Shown piece by piece: positions 38,691-48,073 of a DNA stretch of 64,000 nucleotides (position 1 is the first letter of the stretch; each line of letters opens with the position of its first letter). Source of the DNA: Pandoraea nosoerga (GTDB lineage Bacteria; Pseudomonadota; Gammaproteobacteria; Burkholderiales; Burkholderiaceae); the NCBI RefSeq assembly GCF_902459585.1, contig NZ_CABPSC010000001.1:372001-436000 (forward strand). The letters are read 5' to 3'. The notes under the pieces were generated by a model. The model worked only from the letters and a program-made list of their open reading frames with translations. It made no database searches and had not been told where the DNA came from. A program made the position numbers and the translations under genes.

Positions 38691-39535
38691 AGGGCCTCCT
38701 TGGCGCATTGATAGGCCGCGTACAGCGCCCGAAAGACGGGGCCCGGCCTGCCGTCGCCCACGGGCTTGCCGTCGAGCGTGACAACGGCGAGCACTTCCTT
38801 CGTGGCGGACGTGATGAGCAGTTCGTCGGCGCTGCGCACCTCGGCCTCGGTAACCGGGCGCTCCTCGAAGCGAATGCCGCATTCGCGCGCGAGATCGGCC
38901 AGCACGCCGTAGCGAATGCCTTCCAAAATCCGATTATCGCGCTGCGGCGCGAACATTTCACCGCCCTTGATCACCCACACGTTGCTCGACGACGCCTCGC
39001 TCAGGTAGCCGTCGCGGAACTGGATCGTCTCCTGCACGTCGTGATCGGCCGCGTACTGGGCCATCAGCACGTTGCCCAGAAGCGAGGTCGATTTGATGTG
39101 GCAATTCAGCCAGCGGCGATCTTCGTGCGTGACAGCGCCCACGCCGTGCTCGACCTTCTCGCGGTTGGGCAGCGAGAGCGGCGTGGCGATGCCGAACACG
39201 GTCGGCGCGACGCCCTTCGGGAAGGTATGCTGGCGCGGCGCCACGCCGCGCGTGACCTGCACGTAGACGCTGTGCGGATCGGCGGTGCACGTCGCCGACA
39301 GGCGCGCGAAAAGCGCTTCCCATTCGGCGCGCGTGTACGGATTGGCGATGCGGATCTCCGCGAGGCTTCGCTCCAGCCGGTCGAGGTGCTGTGCCAGACG
39401 GAACGGCTTGCCGCGATAGACCGGCACGACTTCGTAGACGCCGTCGCCAAAGAGAAAACCGCGATCGAGAACGGAGATCTTCGCGTCGCTGAGCGGAATC
39501 AATTCGCCATTGAGCCAGACAGTGGGGTTGTCCAT
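38687..39535 (-). CDS. dat: D-amino-acid aminotransferase, class IV PLP enzyme
   Basis: 282 aa. Fold-type IV aminotransferase with NGELIPLSDAKISVLDRGFLF-like N-terminus, GDGVYEVVPVYRG, the PLP-binding lysine in LNCHIKSTSLLGN (near residue 148) and the cofactor motif LSEASSSNVWVI. Likely moves amino groups between D-alanine and D-glutamate, although the closely related branched-chain enzyme cannot be fully excluded. Between dacC and ybeD, a cell-wall-related setting; its stop overlaps the ybeD start. Confidence 0.88.
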   Translation of the reverse strand: MDNPTVWLNGELIPLSDAKISVLDRGFLFGDGVYEVVPVYRGKPFRLAQHLDRLERSLAEIRIANPYTRAEWEALFARLSATCTADPHSVYVQVTRGVAPRQHTFPKGVAPTVFGIATPLSLPNREKVEHGVGAVTHEDRRWLNCHIKSTSLLGNVLMAQYAADHDVQETIQFRDGYLSEASSSNVWVIKGGEMFAPQRDNRILEGIRYGVLADLARECGIRFEERPVTEAEVRSADELLITSATKEVLAVVTLDGKPVGDGRPGPVFRALYAAYQCAKEAL

Positions 39536-39699
39536 GTTTGCAAGGTGCGCGTCGAGCGCACGACGAAAGGAAAAAACGCGCCCCACGGGAGCGCGCCTTG
39601 CCCCGGCGGGCTCGCATGCGAGCCCCGCCGGCAGGTTCGGCCATGCTACGCGCTTTGCGAGCGCGCGTCCCGCCGAAGCGGGAACGTCGCCGGCCGGCG

Positions 39700-40887
39700 T
39701 TACTTCTTCACGAACATCAGGCGCAGCGCGTCCCAGGCGCGGCCGATGAAGCTCGCCTGCGGCACGTCGGCCAGCGCGACGACCGGGAACTCGGCCAGTT
39801 GCTTGCCGTCGGCCATCACCTTGACCGTACCGACCTGCGCGCCGTTGGCGATCGGGGCGATCAGCGGTTCGCGCAGTTCGAGCTGCGGCTTGATCTTGTC
39901 GGCCATGCCCTTGGGCACGGTGATGAAGGTGTCCTTCTTCACGCCGATCTTCAGCTCGCTTTCCTTGCCCTTCCACACCTTGGGCGTGGCCACGACCTGA
40001 TTGGCGCCGTACACGCGCAGCGTGTCGAAGTTCTGGTAGCCGTAGTTCAGCGCCGAGAGGCTGTCCTGCACGCGGGCGCGCTCGGTGGGCTCGCCCACCA
40101 CCACCGAGAGCACACGGCGGTTCACGCCCGGGGCGCCCGGCAGCGGACGCGAGGCCGTCGACACCAGGCAGTAGCCCGCTTCCTTCGTGTGGCCGGTCTT
40201 CAGGCCGTCGACCGTCGGATCGAGATACAGCAGGCGGTTGCGGTTCGGCTGGCGGATGTTGTTGTACGTGAAGCTCTTCTCCGAGTAGATCTTGTAGTAC
40301 TCGGGGAAGTCCTGAATCATCAGCGTCGAGAGCCTGGCGATGTCGGCGACCGTGGTGTAGTGCTGCGGGTCGGTCAGTCCGTCGACGTTCGTGTAGTGCG
40401 TGTTCTTCAGCCCCATGCGCTGGGCCGCACGGTTCATCAGTTCGACGAAACCGGCTTGCGAGCCGCCGACGAGTTCGGCGAGGGCGATGGACGCGTCGTT
40501 GCCCGATTGGATGATCATGCCATACACGAGGTCGTGCACGGTGACCGGCTTGCCCGCTTCGATGAACGTGCGCGATTCGTCTCGGCCCACCTTGCGAACC
40601 GACTCGCCCGGGATGACGGTCTGCTCCATCGAGATGCGCTTGTCGCGCAGCGCTTCGAAGATCAGGTACGAGGTCATGATCTTCGTGAGCGAGGCGGGCT
40701 CCACGCGTGCGTCCGGATCGCCGGCGGCGAGCACCTGACCGCTGGTGACGTCGACGATCGTCCACGCCTTGGCCGTCATCGGCGGCGGCGGAATCTGTTG
40801 AGCACGTGCGGGAAGCGTTGCGAGCGAGCCGCAAGCGACGAGCGCCGCGGCGACGGCGGCACGGGACAGCGAAGCGTTGAATGTCAT
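39700..40887 (-). CDS. dacC: D-alanyl-D-alanine carboxypeptidase (PBP5/6 family)
   Basis: 395 aa. Signal peptide (residues 1-28, ending PARAQQ), penicillin-binding catalytic domain with SLTK (near residue 64), SGN (near 130) and KTG (near 230), then the C-terminal beta-rich PBP5 domain and an amphipathic membrane-binding end (GRAWDALRLMFVKK). It trims the terminal D-alanine from peptidoglycan stem peptides. Two further in-frame ATGs exist upstream (to 40971); 40887 gives the best signal peptide. Followed 164 bp later by dat. Confidence 0.93.
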   Translation of the reverse strand: MTFNASLSRAAVAAALVACGSLATLPARAQQIPPPPMTAKAWTIVDVTSGQVLAAGDPDARVEPASLTKIMTSYLIFEALRDKRISMEQTVIPGESVRKVGRDESRTFIEAGKPVTVHDLVYGMIIQSGNDASIALAELVGGSQAGFVELMNRAAQRMGLKNTHYTNVDGLTDPQHYTTVADIARLSTLMIQDFPEYYKIYSEKSFTYNNIRQPNRNRLLYLDPTVDGLKTGHTKEAGYCLVSTASRPLPGAPGVNRRVLSVVVGEPTERARVQDSLSALNYGYQNFDTLRVYGANQVVATPKVWKGKESELKIGVKKDTFITVPKGMADKIKPQLELREPLIAPIANGAQVGTVKVMADGKQLAEFPVVALADVPQASFIGRAWDALRLMFVKK

Positions 40888-41136
40888 TGGCGAAGAGAAA
40901 AACGAAGTGAGACTCAGGGGCATCTGCGCTAGATGGAACACCGCGCGACTCGCGCCTCGCGGGCGCGGCACGGTGAAAAAGACAGCGGCACCGGCAGCGC
41001 CGGGCCATGTCTGCCGGGTACATAGACCCGGCTCGACCGGACAAGGTTCAGGAGCGGATTATACCCGCGGCCATTTCACGTTCCTGGCCCGCCGGGCCCG
41101 CGCCGCCGAAATTGCCTGGATTTCGTGCGGGATGTG

Positions 41137-41766
41137 TCAATGGCGCCACGCGTCGACCACGATCTGTTTCAGCAGGGGCAACAGGCCGTGGAAAAAGTGT
41201 TCGCCGCCCGGGATCACCACGACGGGAAGCTTCTGCGGCCGCGCCCAGTCGAGCACCGATTGCAGCGGCACGGTATCGTCCTGCTCGCCGTGAATGACAA
41301 GCGTGTCGGCCGGCACCGGGGCCACTTCCCAGTTGCTCGCGGCCGTCCCCACGAAGACCAGGCGTTGTGCCGGCGTGCCCGCCGCTTCGAGCGACTTCGC
41401 CACGTGCGAGAGCACGAACGTACCGAACGAGAAGCCGGCAAGCGCGAGCGGCAGCGTCTCCCAACCCGGTTGCCGGCGCATCCAGGCGATCACGGCGAGC
41501 AGATCGTCACGCTCGCCGATGCCCTTGTCGTGCTCGCCCTCGGACTTACCCACGCCGCGGAAATTCGGACGCACCACGGCGTAGCCGAGTTGCACGAAGG
41601 CGCGAGCGAGCGTCTGTGCGACCTTGTTGTCGAGCGTGCCGCCGAACAGCGGGTGCGGATGCGCGACAAGCGTGATTCCGCGCGGCTCGCCGGCCGGACG
41701 GTCGATGGCGATTTCGACGGCGCCGACCGGGCCGTCGATGGTGAAGCGTTCAGTCTGGGCGTTCAT
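41137..41766 (-). CDS. Alpha/beta hydrolase, dienelactone-hydrolase-like
   Basis: 209 aa. Short alpha/beta hydrolase: HPHPLFGG (near residue 36), VRPNFRGVGKSEG, nucleophile elbow LAGFSFGTFV with the serine near 112, an acid in HGEQDDTVP (near 160) and the histidine in GGEHFFHG (near 190). This OsmC-less, lid-less type is common in Burkholderiales; substrate unknown. Lies 73 bp downstream of the ferredoxin-like gene. The 249 bp between it and dacC hold a small hairpin (41013-41032) and nothing else. Confidence 0.88.
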   Translation of the reverse strand: MNAQTERFTIDGPVGAVEIAIDRPAGEPRGITLVAHPHPLFGGTLDNKVAQTLARAFVQLGYAVVRPNFRGVGKSEGEHDKGIGERDDLLAVIAWMRRQPGWETLPLALAGFSFGTFVLSHVAKSLEAAGTPAQRLVFVGTAASNWEVAPVPADTLVIHGEQDDTVPLQSVLDWARPQKLPVVVIPGGEHFFHGLLPLLKQIVVDAWRH

Positions 41767-41839
41767 GAGCGATGTGAAGCGGCAAGGCGCCGACGCCCGC
41801 GCGCCGGCACGTGTTCAGCCAAGGGCTGGCGGTGTTGGA

Positions 41840-42169
41840 TCAGTCGATGAGCAGCCGCTCGACGACTTCGCCGCCCGCCAGGTGCTTCTCGACGATCTCG
41901 TCGATGTCGGATTCGTCGAAATACGTGTACCAGGTGCCTTCCGGGTAGACGACCAACGTCGGCCCCAGCTCGCAGCGATCGAGGCATCCCGCCTTGTTGA
42001 TGCGAACCTTGCCCGGCCCGGCCAAGCCGAGCGCCTTGACCTTCTTCTTGGCGTATTCCTGCATCGACTGCGCGTTGCAGTTCGCACACGAAGGGCGATC
42101 GGCGCCCGGCTCGCGCTGGTTCAGGCAGAAAAACACGTGGTGTTGGTAGTACTGCGACGGGGTGGCCAT
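41840..42169 (-). CDS. Thioredoxin-like 2Fe-2S ferredoxin domain protein
   Basis: 109 aa. Four cysteines in the arrangement of shethna/thioredoxin-like ferredoxins: FFCLNQREPG..PSCANC and AGCLDRCELGPTLVVYPEG. A small cytosolic electron carrier of unknown partner. Same direction as the hydrolase gene. Confidence 0.88.
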   Translation of the reverse strand: MATPSQYYQHHVFFCLNQREPGADRPSCANCNAQSMQEYAKKKVKALGLAGPGKVRINKAGCLDRCELGPTLVVYPEGTWYTYFDESDIDEIVEKHLAGGEVVERLLID

Positions 42170-42372
42170 GTCGATGTTTTGAAGAAGTGGCGACGTATGA
42201 CGTATTGACGTACTGCGGGCCATTCTAACCGACCTGCCCGGCCGGTGCGGGCGGTCGCCACGGCTCGGCGCGGCCATGCGCGACGCGGCGAAAGGAAACG
42301 CAGATTCCGGGACGCGCCGGTCGCGGGGCGGTACGCCGGCCCGTGCCGGAACGGCGGATGGCGGGCGGCGGA

Positions 42373-43914
42373 TCAGCCGAGGCGGCGTTGCATCGCCATG
42401 AAAAGCGCGCAGAAAGCGGCCAGGCAGGCGAAGCCGAAGAACACGTTCACGCAGGAGAGCACGAGCGCCTGCTGCGACGCGAGGCTGCCCACCCACGCCG
42501 AGGCCATGTGCGCGGCCGTCGCCGGGTCCACGCTCGCGCCGAACGCCTGCTGCGCCTGCGACACCGCGGCGTTGTACACGGGATTGAGCGGCGTCATCGA
42601 CGGTGTGAGCTGATGCATGAATACGGCCTGCCGGTCCTGCATCAACACCGCCATCACCGACACGGACAGGGAGCTCACCAACTGGCGCACGATGTTCTTC
42701 GTCTGGTAACCATGCTGGAAGACGTACTCGTCCATGCCGCGGAACGTGAGTTCCGCGATGGGAATCATGGCGAACACCCCGCCCAGACCGCTCAGCACCA
42801 TCGGCAGGATCAGCCACTCGCTCGACACGCCCTGATAGCTTCGCGAGAGCAGGAAGGCGTAGCCGAGCAGGCACAGGTAGCCTGCCAGCACGAAGGGTTT
42901 GAGGCGGGTGAAGCGCGGGCGCGCCAGCGTGTACATCACGGCGACCGCGAGGCTCGTGACCGACGCCACGGCCTGCAGATAGCCGGTATGTTCCACGCTC
43001 CAGTTCAACCCCTGCTGCATGTAGATCGGGAACAGGTACGAGGTCGAATACGAGAAGAAGTAGTACACCGCGTAGCCGCCGAGACCGAGGACATAGGCCG
43101 GATTGCGCACTAGCACGCGAAAATCGATCAGCGGCTTGCGATGCGAATACTGGTGCCACATGTAACCGATGGCGCACACGGCGCCGACCAGGCACAGTTC
43201 GAGCAGATGCAGCGGGTTCGAGAAGAAGTCGAAGCGTGAGCGCTGCATCATGATTTCGACGAACAGCACGCCGGCGGCGAAGAACACGATGCCGCGCATC
43301 TCGAACTCGCCCTCGTCGCGCAGCCGCCCCCGAAAGTCCGGAATCACGAGCCACGAGGCCAGCGCGCCCGCCAGCGCAATCGGCACCACGGCAAAGAACA
43401 CCGACGACCACTGGAAGTGATCGACGAGGTAGCTCGCGAGCAGCGGGGCCGTGATCTGCCCGCCGAAAAAGCCGTAGGTGAAGAACAGCAGCGCACGCAA
43501 GCGCAGTTCGGGAGCGAAGCACAGGTTGATGAGAATCCGGCTCGCCGTGAAGAGCGACCCGGCCCCGAGGCCGAGAATGAAACGTGCGAGCGCCAGTTGG
43601 AACGGGTTGTGTGCCATGCCGCAAAGCCAGGCGCCGAACGCCATGAGCGTCAGCGCCCCCGCGAGGAACGTGCGATAGCCCAGGCGCGAGGCGAGCCAGC
43701 GTTGCTTGAGAATGACCAGGATGCCGGCAACGGCGTACAACGTGGAGACGAACGCGTATTCCTCGGGCGCGGCGCCCACGCCGCCGGCAATATGCGACGA
43801 CGCGAACACGAACATGCCGTTTTCCAGCATTTCGATGCCCGTGGCTGCGGCGATGACCGCCATCAGCACACGCTGCCGCGTCTTGTGCGCAAACACCAAT
43901 CCCCAGGTACTCAT
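42373..43914 (-). CDS. MFS transporter, DHA2-like drug exporter
   Basis: 513 aa with about 14 hydrophobic segments. The N-terminal half has LASRLGYRTFLAGALTLMAFG (motif A region) and ARFILGLGAGSLFTASRI. Probably a proton-driven exporter; substrate unknown. No periplasmic adaptor (EmrA-like) gene is next to it. The 5' leader contains two hairpins (43937-43993), suggesting regulated expression. The Shine-Dalgarno GAGGAG is clear. Confidence 0.88.
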   Translation of the reverse strand: MSTWGLVFAHKTRQRVLMAVIAAATGIEMLENGMFVFASSHIAGGVGAAPEEYAFVSTLYAVAGILVILKQRWLASRLGYRTFLAGALTLMAFGAWLCGMAHNPFQLALARFILGLGAGSLFTASRILINLCFAPELRLRALLFFTYGFFGGQITAPLLASYLVDHFQWSSVFFAVVPIALAGALASWLVIPDFRGRLRDEGEFEMRGIVFFAAGVLFVEIMMQRSRFDFFSNPLHLLELCLVGAVCAIGYMWHQYSHRKPLIDFRVLVRNPAYVLGLGGYAVYYFFSYSTSYLFPIYMQQGLNWSVEHTGYLQAVASVTSLAVAVMYTLARPRFTRLKPFVLAGYLCLLGYAFLLSRSYQGVSSEWLILPMVLSGLGGVFAMIPIAELTFRGMDEYVFQHGYQTKNIVRQLVSSLSVSVMAVLMQDRQAVFMHQLTPSMTPLNPVYNAAVSQAQQAFGASVDPATAAHMASAWVGSLASQQALVLSCVNVFFGFACLAAFCALFMAMQRRLG

Positions 43915-43936
43915 CGACTCCTCACGAATGCGAAAC

Positions 43937-43993
43937 GCCCGGGATCTGCCTGCAGATGCCGGGCGGTCACGGCACGCTGAGTGTCAGCGTGCC
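43937..43993 (-). promoter_or_regulatory. Two successive hairpins in the MFS gene leader
   Basis: GGCACGCTGA pairs exactly with TCAGCGTGCC around a 3-nt loop (43971-43993), and 6 bp further GCCCGGCATCTG pairs with CAGATCCCGGGC, one mismatch, around a 4-nt loop (43937-43964, minus strand). They end 22 bp before the start codon. Could be operators or a regulatory leader; they match no riboswitch I know (loops are not ACGR, so not mini-ykkC). Confidence 0.5.
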
Positions 43994-44148
43994 TTACATG
44001 AGAGTGTAGGTTTTTCGGGGCGCCGGACCAACAGGACGACGACCAATACGCTATTTCCGAATTGGAAACAATGTCCTGCCCGACCCTGCCCGATCCTGCC
44101 AGCCGCGGCCCGCTCCCTCCCGTCCTGCCTCGCCGACGGGGCAATGCG

Positions 44149-45321
44149 TCAGCCGGGCTTGCCGGCGCTGCGAGCGGGCCCGCGATGGCTCGGGTCGAAC
44201 ATGGCGAGCAGATAGATCAGCACGAGGTACGGCCAGGTCCAGGCAAGCCAGCGCGCGAGCACGTTGAAGTGTACGTAACGGCCCTGCCGCCACGACTGGA
44301 GCGCGGCCTCGTAGTATGGGTTCGCGGGCAGCAGATTCACGAGAACGAGAAGCACGATCAGCGCGGCGAGCGCGACCGCGCCGCGCAACGCGCGCGGGCC
44401 GCGCCCCGCCACGAGCAGCACCAGCGCGCCGATGATGAGCCCGTAAATTGCGCCGACCGTCACCCAGTCGAACGCCTGCGCCGGCGAGAACTGCCATGCG
44501 GCGGCCATCGCCTTGATCGCGAATGCGCTCACGAACATCGCGCACAGCAGCGGCGTGCGCGGCGCCGAGCGGCGCATCGCCAGGGTGGCGAGCAAGCCGG
44601 CGAGCACCGTACCGCAGGCCGTCACGATCGTCTCCCACAGCGCGTGGCTGGCCACGGCGTCGAGCGCCGAGAGATAGTCCTGCAACTGGCCGAGCCGCGG
44701 CACCCAATCGAGCACGAGATCGGTCACGTCGGGGTCCTGCCAGAGCCAGATCTGGCGCACGAGGTCGCCGTCGCCGAAGAGAAACTGCTGCGGGTACGCC
44801 TGCGCCCACGGCCACAGCGCGAGCAACACGAGCAGCACGCTGGCGTGACGCTCGAACCAGGCGAAGCGCAGGTGTCGCAGCCAGCCGCGATCGAGCAGCG
44901 GGCTGGTGAGCGGCACGGCGATGGCGCCGCCGATCAACGCGCCCAGGGCGTTCGTCGCCAGATCGACGTTCGAGGCCACGCGCGTGGGCAGATAGGTTTG
45001 CAGCGCCTCCATGCCGCACGAGAGCACGGCGCCGAGCGCCAGCGCGGCGAACACGGCTCGCGCCCCTCGCCACACCGGGTGCAGCGCCAGCACCGTCAAC
45101 ATGCCCAGCGGCAGATACCCGATCACGTTGGTCACCACGTCGAACGTCGTCATCCAGCGCGGCAAGGGTGCGAACAGATAGTCAAACGGCCCGACGGCGG
45201 CGCGCTGGAACTCGAACGGATACAGGCTCGCGTATGCGACCAGCAGGATCAGGCACAGCAGGGCCTGACGCGTGAGCGGGGACGCGCGTCGTTGCCAGGG
45301 TTTGACATCCAGCTCCGGCAT
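44149..45321 (-). CDS. VanZ family membrane protein
   Basis: 390 aa. The N-terminal VanZ module (residues 20-150) has DVVTNVIGYLPLGML and ALQTYLPTRVASNVDLATNALGAL, the D-x-x-x-N-x-x-G pattern of VanZ. The C-terminal half adds about five more membrane segments, so it is roughly twice the length of a minimal VanZ protein. Function unknown in Gram-negatives; VanZ proteins are linked to lipid or cell-envelope traits. It is 22 bp after the Mla lipoprotein gene and may be the last gene of that operon. Confidence 0.85.
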   Translation of the reverse strand: MPELDVKPWQRRASPLTRQALLCLILLVAYASLYPFEFQRAAVGPFDYLFAPLPRWMTTFDVVTNVIGYLPLGMLTVLALHPVWRGARAVFAALALGAVLSCGMEALQTYLPTRVASNVDLATNALGALIGGAIAVPLTSPLLDRGWLRHLRFAWFERHASVLLVLLALWPWAQAYPQQFLFGDGDLVRQIWLWQDPDVTDLVLDWVPRLGQLQDYLSALDAVASHALWETIVTACGTVLAGLLATLAMRRSAPRTPLLCAMFVSAFAIKAMAAAWQFSPAQAFDWVTVGAIYGLIIGALVLLVAGRGPRALRGAVALAALIVLLVLVNLLPANPYYEAALQSWRQGRYVHFNVLARWLAWTWPYLVLIYLLAMFDPSHRGPARSAGKPG

Positions 45322-45343
45322 CGGTGGGACCGCCCCTCGGGGC

Positions 45344-46153
45344 CTAACGCGCCTGCGCCGGCGACGCCGATGACGACGCCGGCACAGCGCGAGACTGCGC
45401 CGGCGCACGGGTCGTCGCCGACGGGGCGGGCACGCGGCCTGCCAGCCATTGGATCAGTTGCGTCTGCACGGCGTCGCTCGCTGCGGCGAGCGCGCGTGCG
45501 CCGCCCGCCGCGTCGGCGCTTGCGGCAGGCGCCTGTGCGCGCAGCGTCGTTTGCGCGAGCAGCTTCGGTCCATCGAACAGCGTCGCCCGCACCTGCACCA
45601 CGCCGTGGCTTGCCGACGCGCTGTCGAAATACTGCGAGAACTCTTCGAGCTCCACGCGCAGCGCAGGCGCCGCAGTGGGGTCGCCGGCGGCGAGCACGGC
45701 GCGCTCAACGGACAACGCGGCACGCAAACGGTCGCCGAACAACCGTGCCGGCGACGCGAGCCAGCGGCTGTTCGCATACGCGCGCGCCTGATCGCCCTCA
45801 CTTGACGGCAGCCGATAATAGATTACGTCGGAATCGAGCCAGTTCGGCGCGTTGACGACCACCTTGAGCGGCGACAGGCTCGGAGTGCCCGGGCTCCGTG
45901 ACGGTCCCGACACTCCCGAGGCCGCCACGTCCGAGGCGGCCGCCGCCGTGGCCGCATGCCCGGTCACTGCAGCAGTCGCCGCCGCGGGAGCCGTCGGCGG
46001 TCCGAGGTCAAAGCGCGCGAGGGAGCCTGGCGGCGTCGAACTCGCACACCCGGCCACGAGCACGCTCACACCGGCATAAAACCACCACGCCGCAAGTCTG
46101 CGCGCAGCCGTGGCGCCGTAGCGGACCGGCTGCGTCTCGATCGGTTCGGTCAT
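45344..46153 (-). CDS. ABC-type transport auxiliary lipoprotein (PqiC/YmbA-like)
   Basis: 269 aa. Lipobox LVAGC (cysteine near residue 36) behind a membrane-like segment, an Ala/Ser/Pro-rich linker (about 55-95), then the auxiliary lipoprotein domain with VVNAPNWLDSDVIYYRLPSS and YANSRWLASPARLFGDRLRAAL. Partners Mce-type transporters at the outer membrane. Several in-frame ATGs exist; 46153 has AGGGGAAATGGAG before it. Overlaps none of its neighbours and lies 32 bp after mlaD. Confidence 0.86.
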   Translation of the reverse strand: MTEPIETQPVRYGATAARRLAAWWFYAGVSVLVAGCASSTPPGSLARFDLGPPTAPAAATAAVTGHAATAAAASDVAASGVSGPSRSPGTPSLSPLKVVVNAPNWLDSDVIYYRLPSSEGDQARAYANSRWLASPARLFGDRLRAALSVERAVLAAGDPTAAPALRVELEEFSQYFDSASASHGVVQVRATLFDGPKLLAQTTLRAQAPAASADAAGGARALAAASDAVQTQLIQWLAGRVPAPSATTRAPAQSRAVPASSSASPAQAR

Positions 46154-46185
46154 CTCCATTTCCCCTTGCATGACGTTGTCGCACC

Positions 46186-47145
46186 TCATCGGCCTGCGCC
46201 CGCGGGCCACGAAAAGCCCGACTCACCCGGTCCGGGCGGCGGCGGCGAGGTGCCGAAAAGCAACGCTCGCGGATTGCGATTGATGGTCTGCGCAGCCTGG
46301 CCAACGGCTTGCGCCGTAAAACGAAGATCGTCGGAGAGCGTGTTGAGTCGCGGCAACGCTTCTTGCTGCAGCGAGCCCTCGAAGGTGTGCATGGTGCCCT
46401 CGAACGCCGCGAGACTCGACGCCGCCTGGTCGGCCGCCCGCCCGACGCTGTCCAGGTTGCGCACCAGCGGCCCCTGCGGGTCGGACAATTGCTGGGTCAG
46501 ACGATGCGTGCCGGCGAGCGTGCCATTGAGTTCGCGCACCGTGTCAGGCAGTTGTTTGGTGACCGGCTCGAGCTGCTGCGCCACGCGGTTTACGCTCTGC
46601 GCCGCCGTCTTCACGCTGTTGATCGAATCCATCACCGCCTGCCGGTTCTCCGGCGAGAGCAGCTGGTTGACCGACGAGCTCGCTTCCTCGAGCTGACGGA
46701 CCAGGCTGTTGCCGCGGCGCTGCAACTCGTCGATGAAGCTGGGGCGCAAGCGCAGTTGCGCGACATGCGCCTCGCTCGACGGCAGCAGGGTGCGGTCATG
46801 GCCGTCATCGTCGAGCTGCACGAAGGCCAGTCCCGTCACGCCCTGATAGCTGAGCGTGGCAAACGTCGATTTCGTCATCGGCGTGCCTTCGTTGACCAGA
46901 ATACGGATCAGTATCTGGCCCGGCGTGCGCGGATCGAACTTGATGGAGTCGACCTTGCCCACGGCCAGCCCACGATAGCGCACCACGGATTCCGGGTTCA
47001 GGCCGTTCACGTTGGTGTGCGACACGAGCTCGTAAGGCACGCGCACGCGGTTGTCCCGGTTGAACCAGTACACCGCCGCGGCGACGGCCGCGAGCAACAC
47101 CAGCGTGAACAGGCCCGCCATGAAAGCGTGCGATTTATTTTCCAT
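46186..47145 (-). CDS. MlaD family (MCE domain) protein
   Basis: 319 aa. One N-terminal membrane segment (residues 9-29), an MCE domain (about 35-115; SVVRYRGLAVGKVDSIKFDPR), and a long helical tail with coiled-coil features (about 130-280). Forms a hexameric lipid-conducting ring on the periplasmic face of the permease. Its start overlaps the ATPase gene end by 11 bp. The helical tail is of the tunnel-forming type (longer than E. coli MlaD at 183 aa). Confidence 0.9.
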   Translation of the reverse strand: MENKSHAFMAGLFTLVLLAAVAAAVYWFNRDNRVRVPYELVSHTNVNGLNPESVVRYRGLAVGKVDSIKFDPRTPGQILIRILVNEGTPMTKSTFATLSYQGVTGLAFVQLDDDGHDRTLLPSSEAHVAQLRLRPSFIDELQRRGNSLVRQLEEASSSVNQLLSPENRQAVMDSINSVKTAAQSVNRVAQQLEPVTKQLPDTVRELNGTLAGTHRLTQQLSDPQGPLVRNLDSVGRAADQAASSLAAFEGTMHTFEGSLQQEALPRLNTLSDDLRFTAQAVGQAAQTINRNPRALLFGTSPPPPGPGESGFSWPAGAGR

Positions 47146-48073
47146 CGTCGAGTAACTCCGAAATCCTGGCGCGGCGCGCGGCCGGCAAGGCCAGCAACGC
47201 GCGTCTGCCGCGCTCACCGAGGAAAAAGCTGTGGATGAACGGGTGATCGACCCGCACCACCTCTTCGACGGGCGCATTGACGAGTACCTTGCGATCGGCA
47301 AGCACCGCCACCCGCGTGGCGAGCATCATCACCGTATCGAGGTCGTGCGTGACCATCACCACGGTCAGGCCGAGCGAATGGTGCAGGCCGCGAATCATGT
47401 CGACGAACTCGTCGGACGCCTGCGGGTCGAGCCCGGCCGTCGGCTCGTCGAGAAAGAGCAGTTCGGGTTCGAGGGCAATGGCGCGCGCGATGCCCACGCG
47501 CTTGATCATCCCGCCGGACAGCTCCGACGGCATGCGGTTGGCCATGCGCCCCGACAGCCCGACCATTTCGAGCTTGTACATCACGACATCGCGAATCAGA
47601 TCTTCGGACAACGTGTGCAGTTCGCGCAGCGGCTGCGCGATGTTGTCGAACACGGTCATGGCCGAGAATAATGCGCCGCGCTGGAACAGCATGCCCGAGC
47701 GGCGTCGCAGCAAATGCGCCGTGCGCCGGTCGATCATCGTGATGTCGTGACCGAAGATGCTGATGTGCCCGTTCGTGGGCGCCTCCAGACCGATGATCTG
47801 GCGAATCAGCGTGGTCTTGCCCGAGCCCGATCCGCCCACGAGCGCGATGATTTCGCTTTGCCGCACGGTGAGATCGAGATGGTCATGGATCGTGTGCGTG
47901 CCGTAGCGTTTGGTCAGGTCGCGCACCTCGATCAAGGGCTGCGCCTCTCCGGGCAGCGTCGACGACACCGGCGGGCAACCGGCGGCCGACGCGCGCACGT
48001 CGTCACGCAGCGATGCCGCGGAATCCGAGGCGGTCATCGACTCGGGCGAGTGGGGCGCCGTGGACTCGCGCAT
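47135..48073 (-). CDS. Mla/Mce-type ABC transporter ATP-binding protein
   Basis: 312 aa. Walker A GGSGSGKTT (near residue 75), LSGGMIKRVGIARAIAL signature, Walker B LLFLDEPTAGLDP and H-loop VTHDLDTV: the MlaF form, with LSGGM instead of LSGGQ. About 40 N-terminal residues precede the domain. The start overlaps the permease stop by ATGA and the stop overlaps mlaD. Confidence 0.9.
   Translation of the reverse strand: MRESTAPHSPESMTASDSAASLRDDVRASAAGCPPVSSTLPGEAQPLIEVRDLTKRYGTHTIHDHLDLTVRQSEIIALVGGSGSGKTTLIRQIIGLEAPTNGHISIFGHDITMIDRRTAHLLRRRSGMLFQRGALFSAMTVFDNIAQPLRELHTLSEDLIRDVVMYKLEMVGLSGRMANRMPSELSGGMIKRVGIARAIALEPELLFLDEPTAGLDPQASDEFVDMIRGLHHSLGLTVVMVTHDLDTVMMLATRVAVLADRKVLVNAPVEEVVRVDHPFIHSFFLGERGRRALLALPAARRARISELLDDGK

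Noticed and set aside
39536-41044. 785-aa open frame in front of dat
   Set aside because: It covers dacC in the wrong frame with Arg/Gly/Ala-rich, domain-free sequence; dat begins at 39535 with the conserved N-terminus.
43937-43993. Mini-ykkC (guanidine-II) riboswitch before the MFS gene
   Set aside because: Two hairpins are present, but the loops are CAC and CAGG and not the ACGR tetraloops that define that class.
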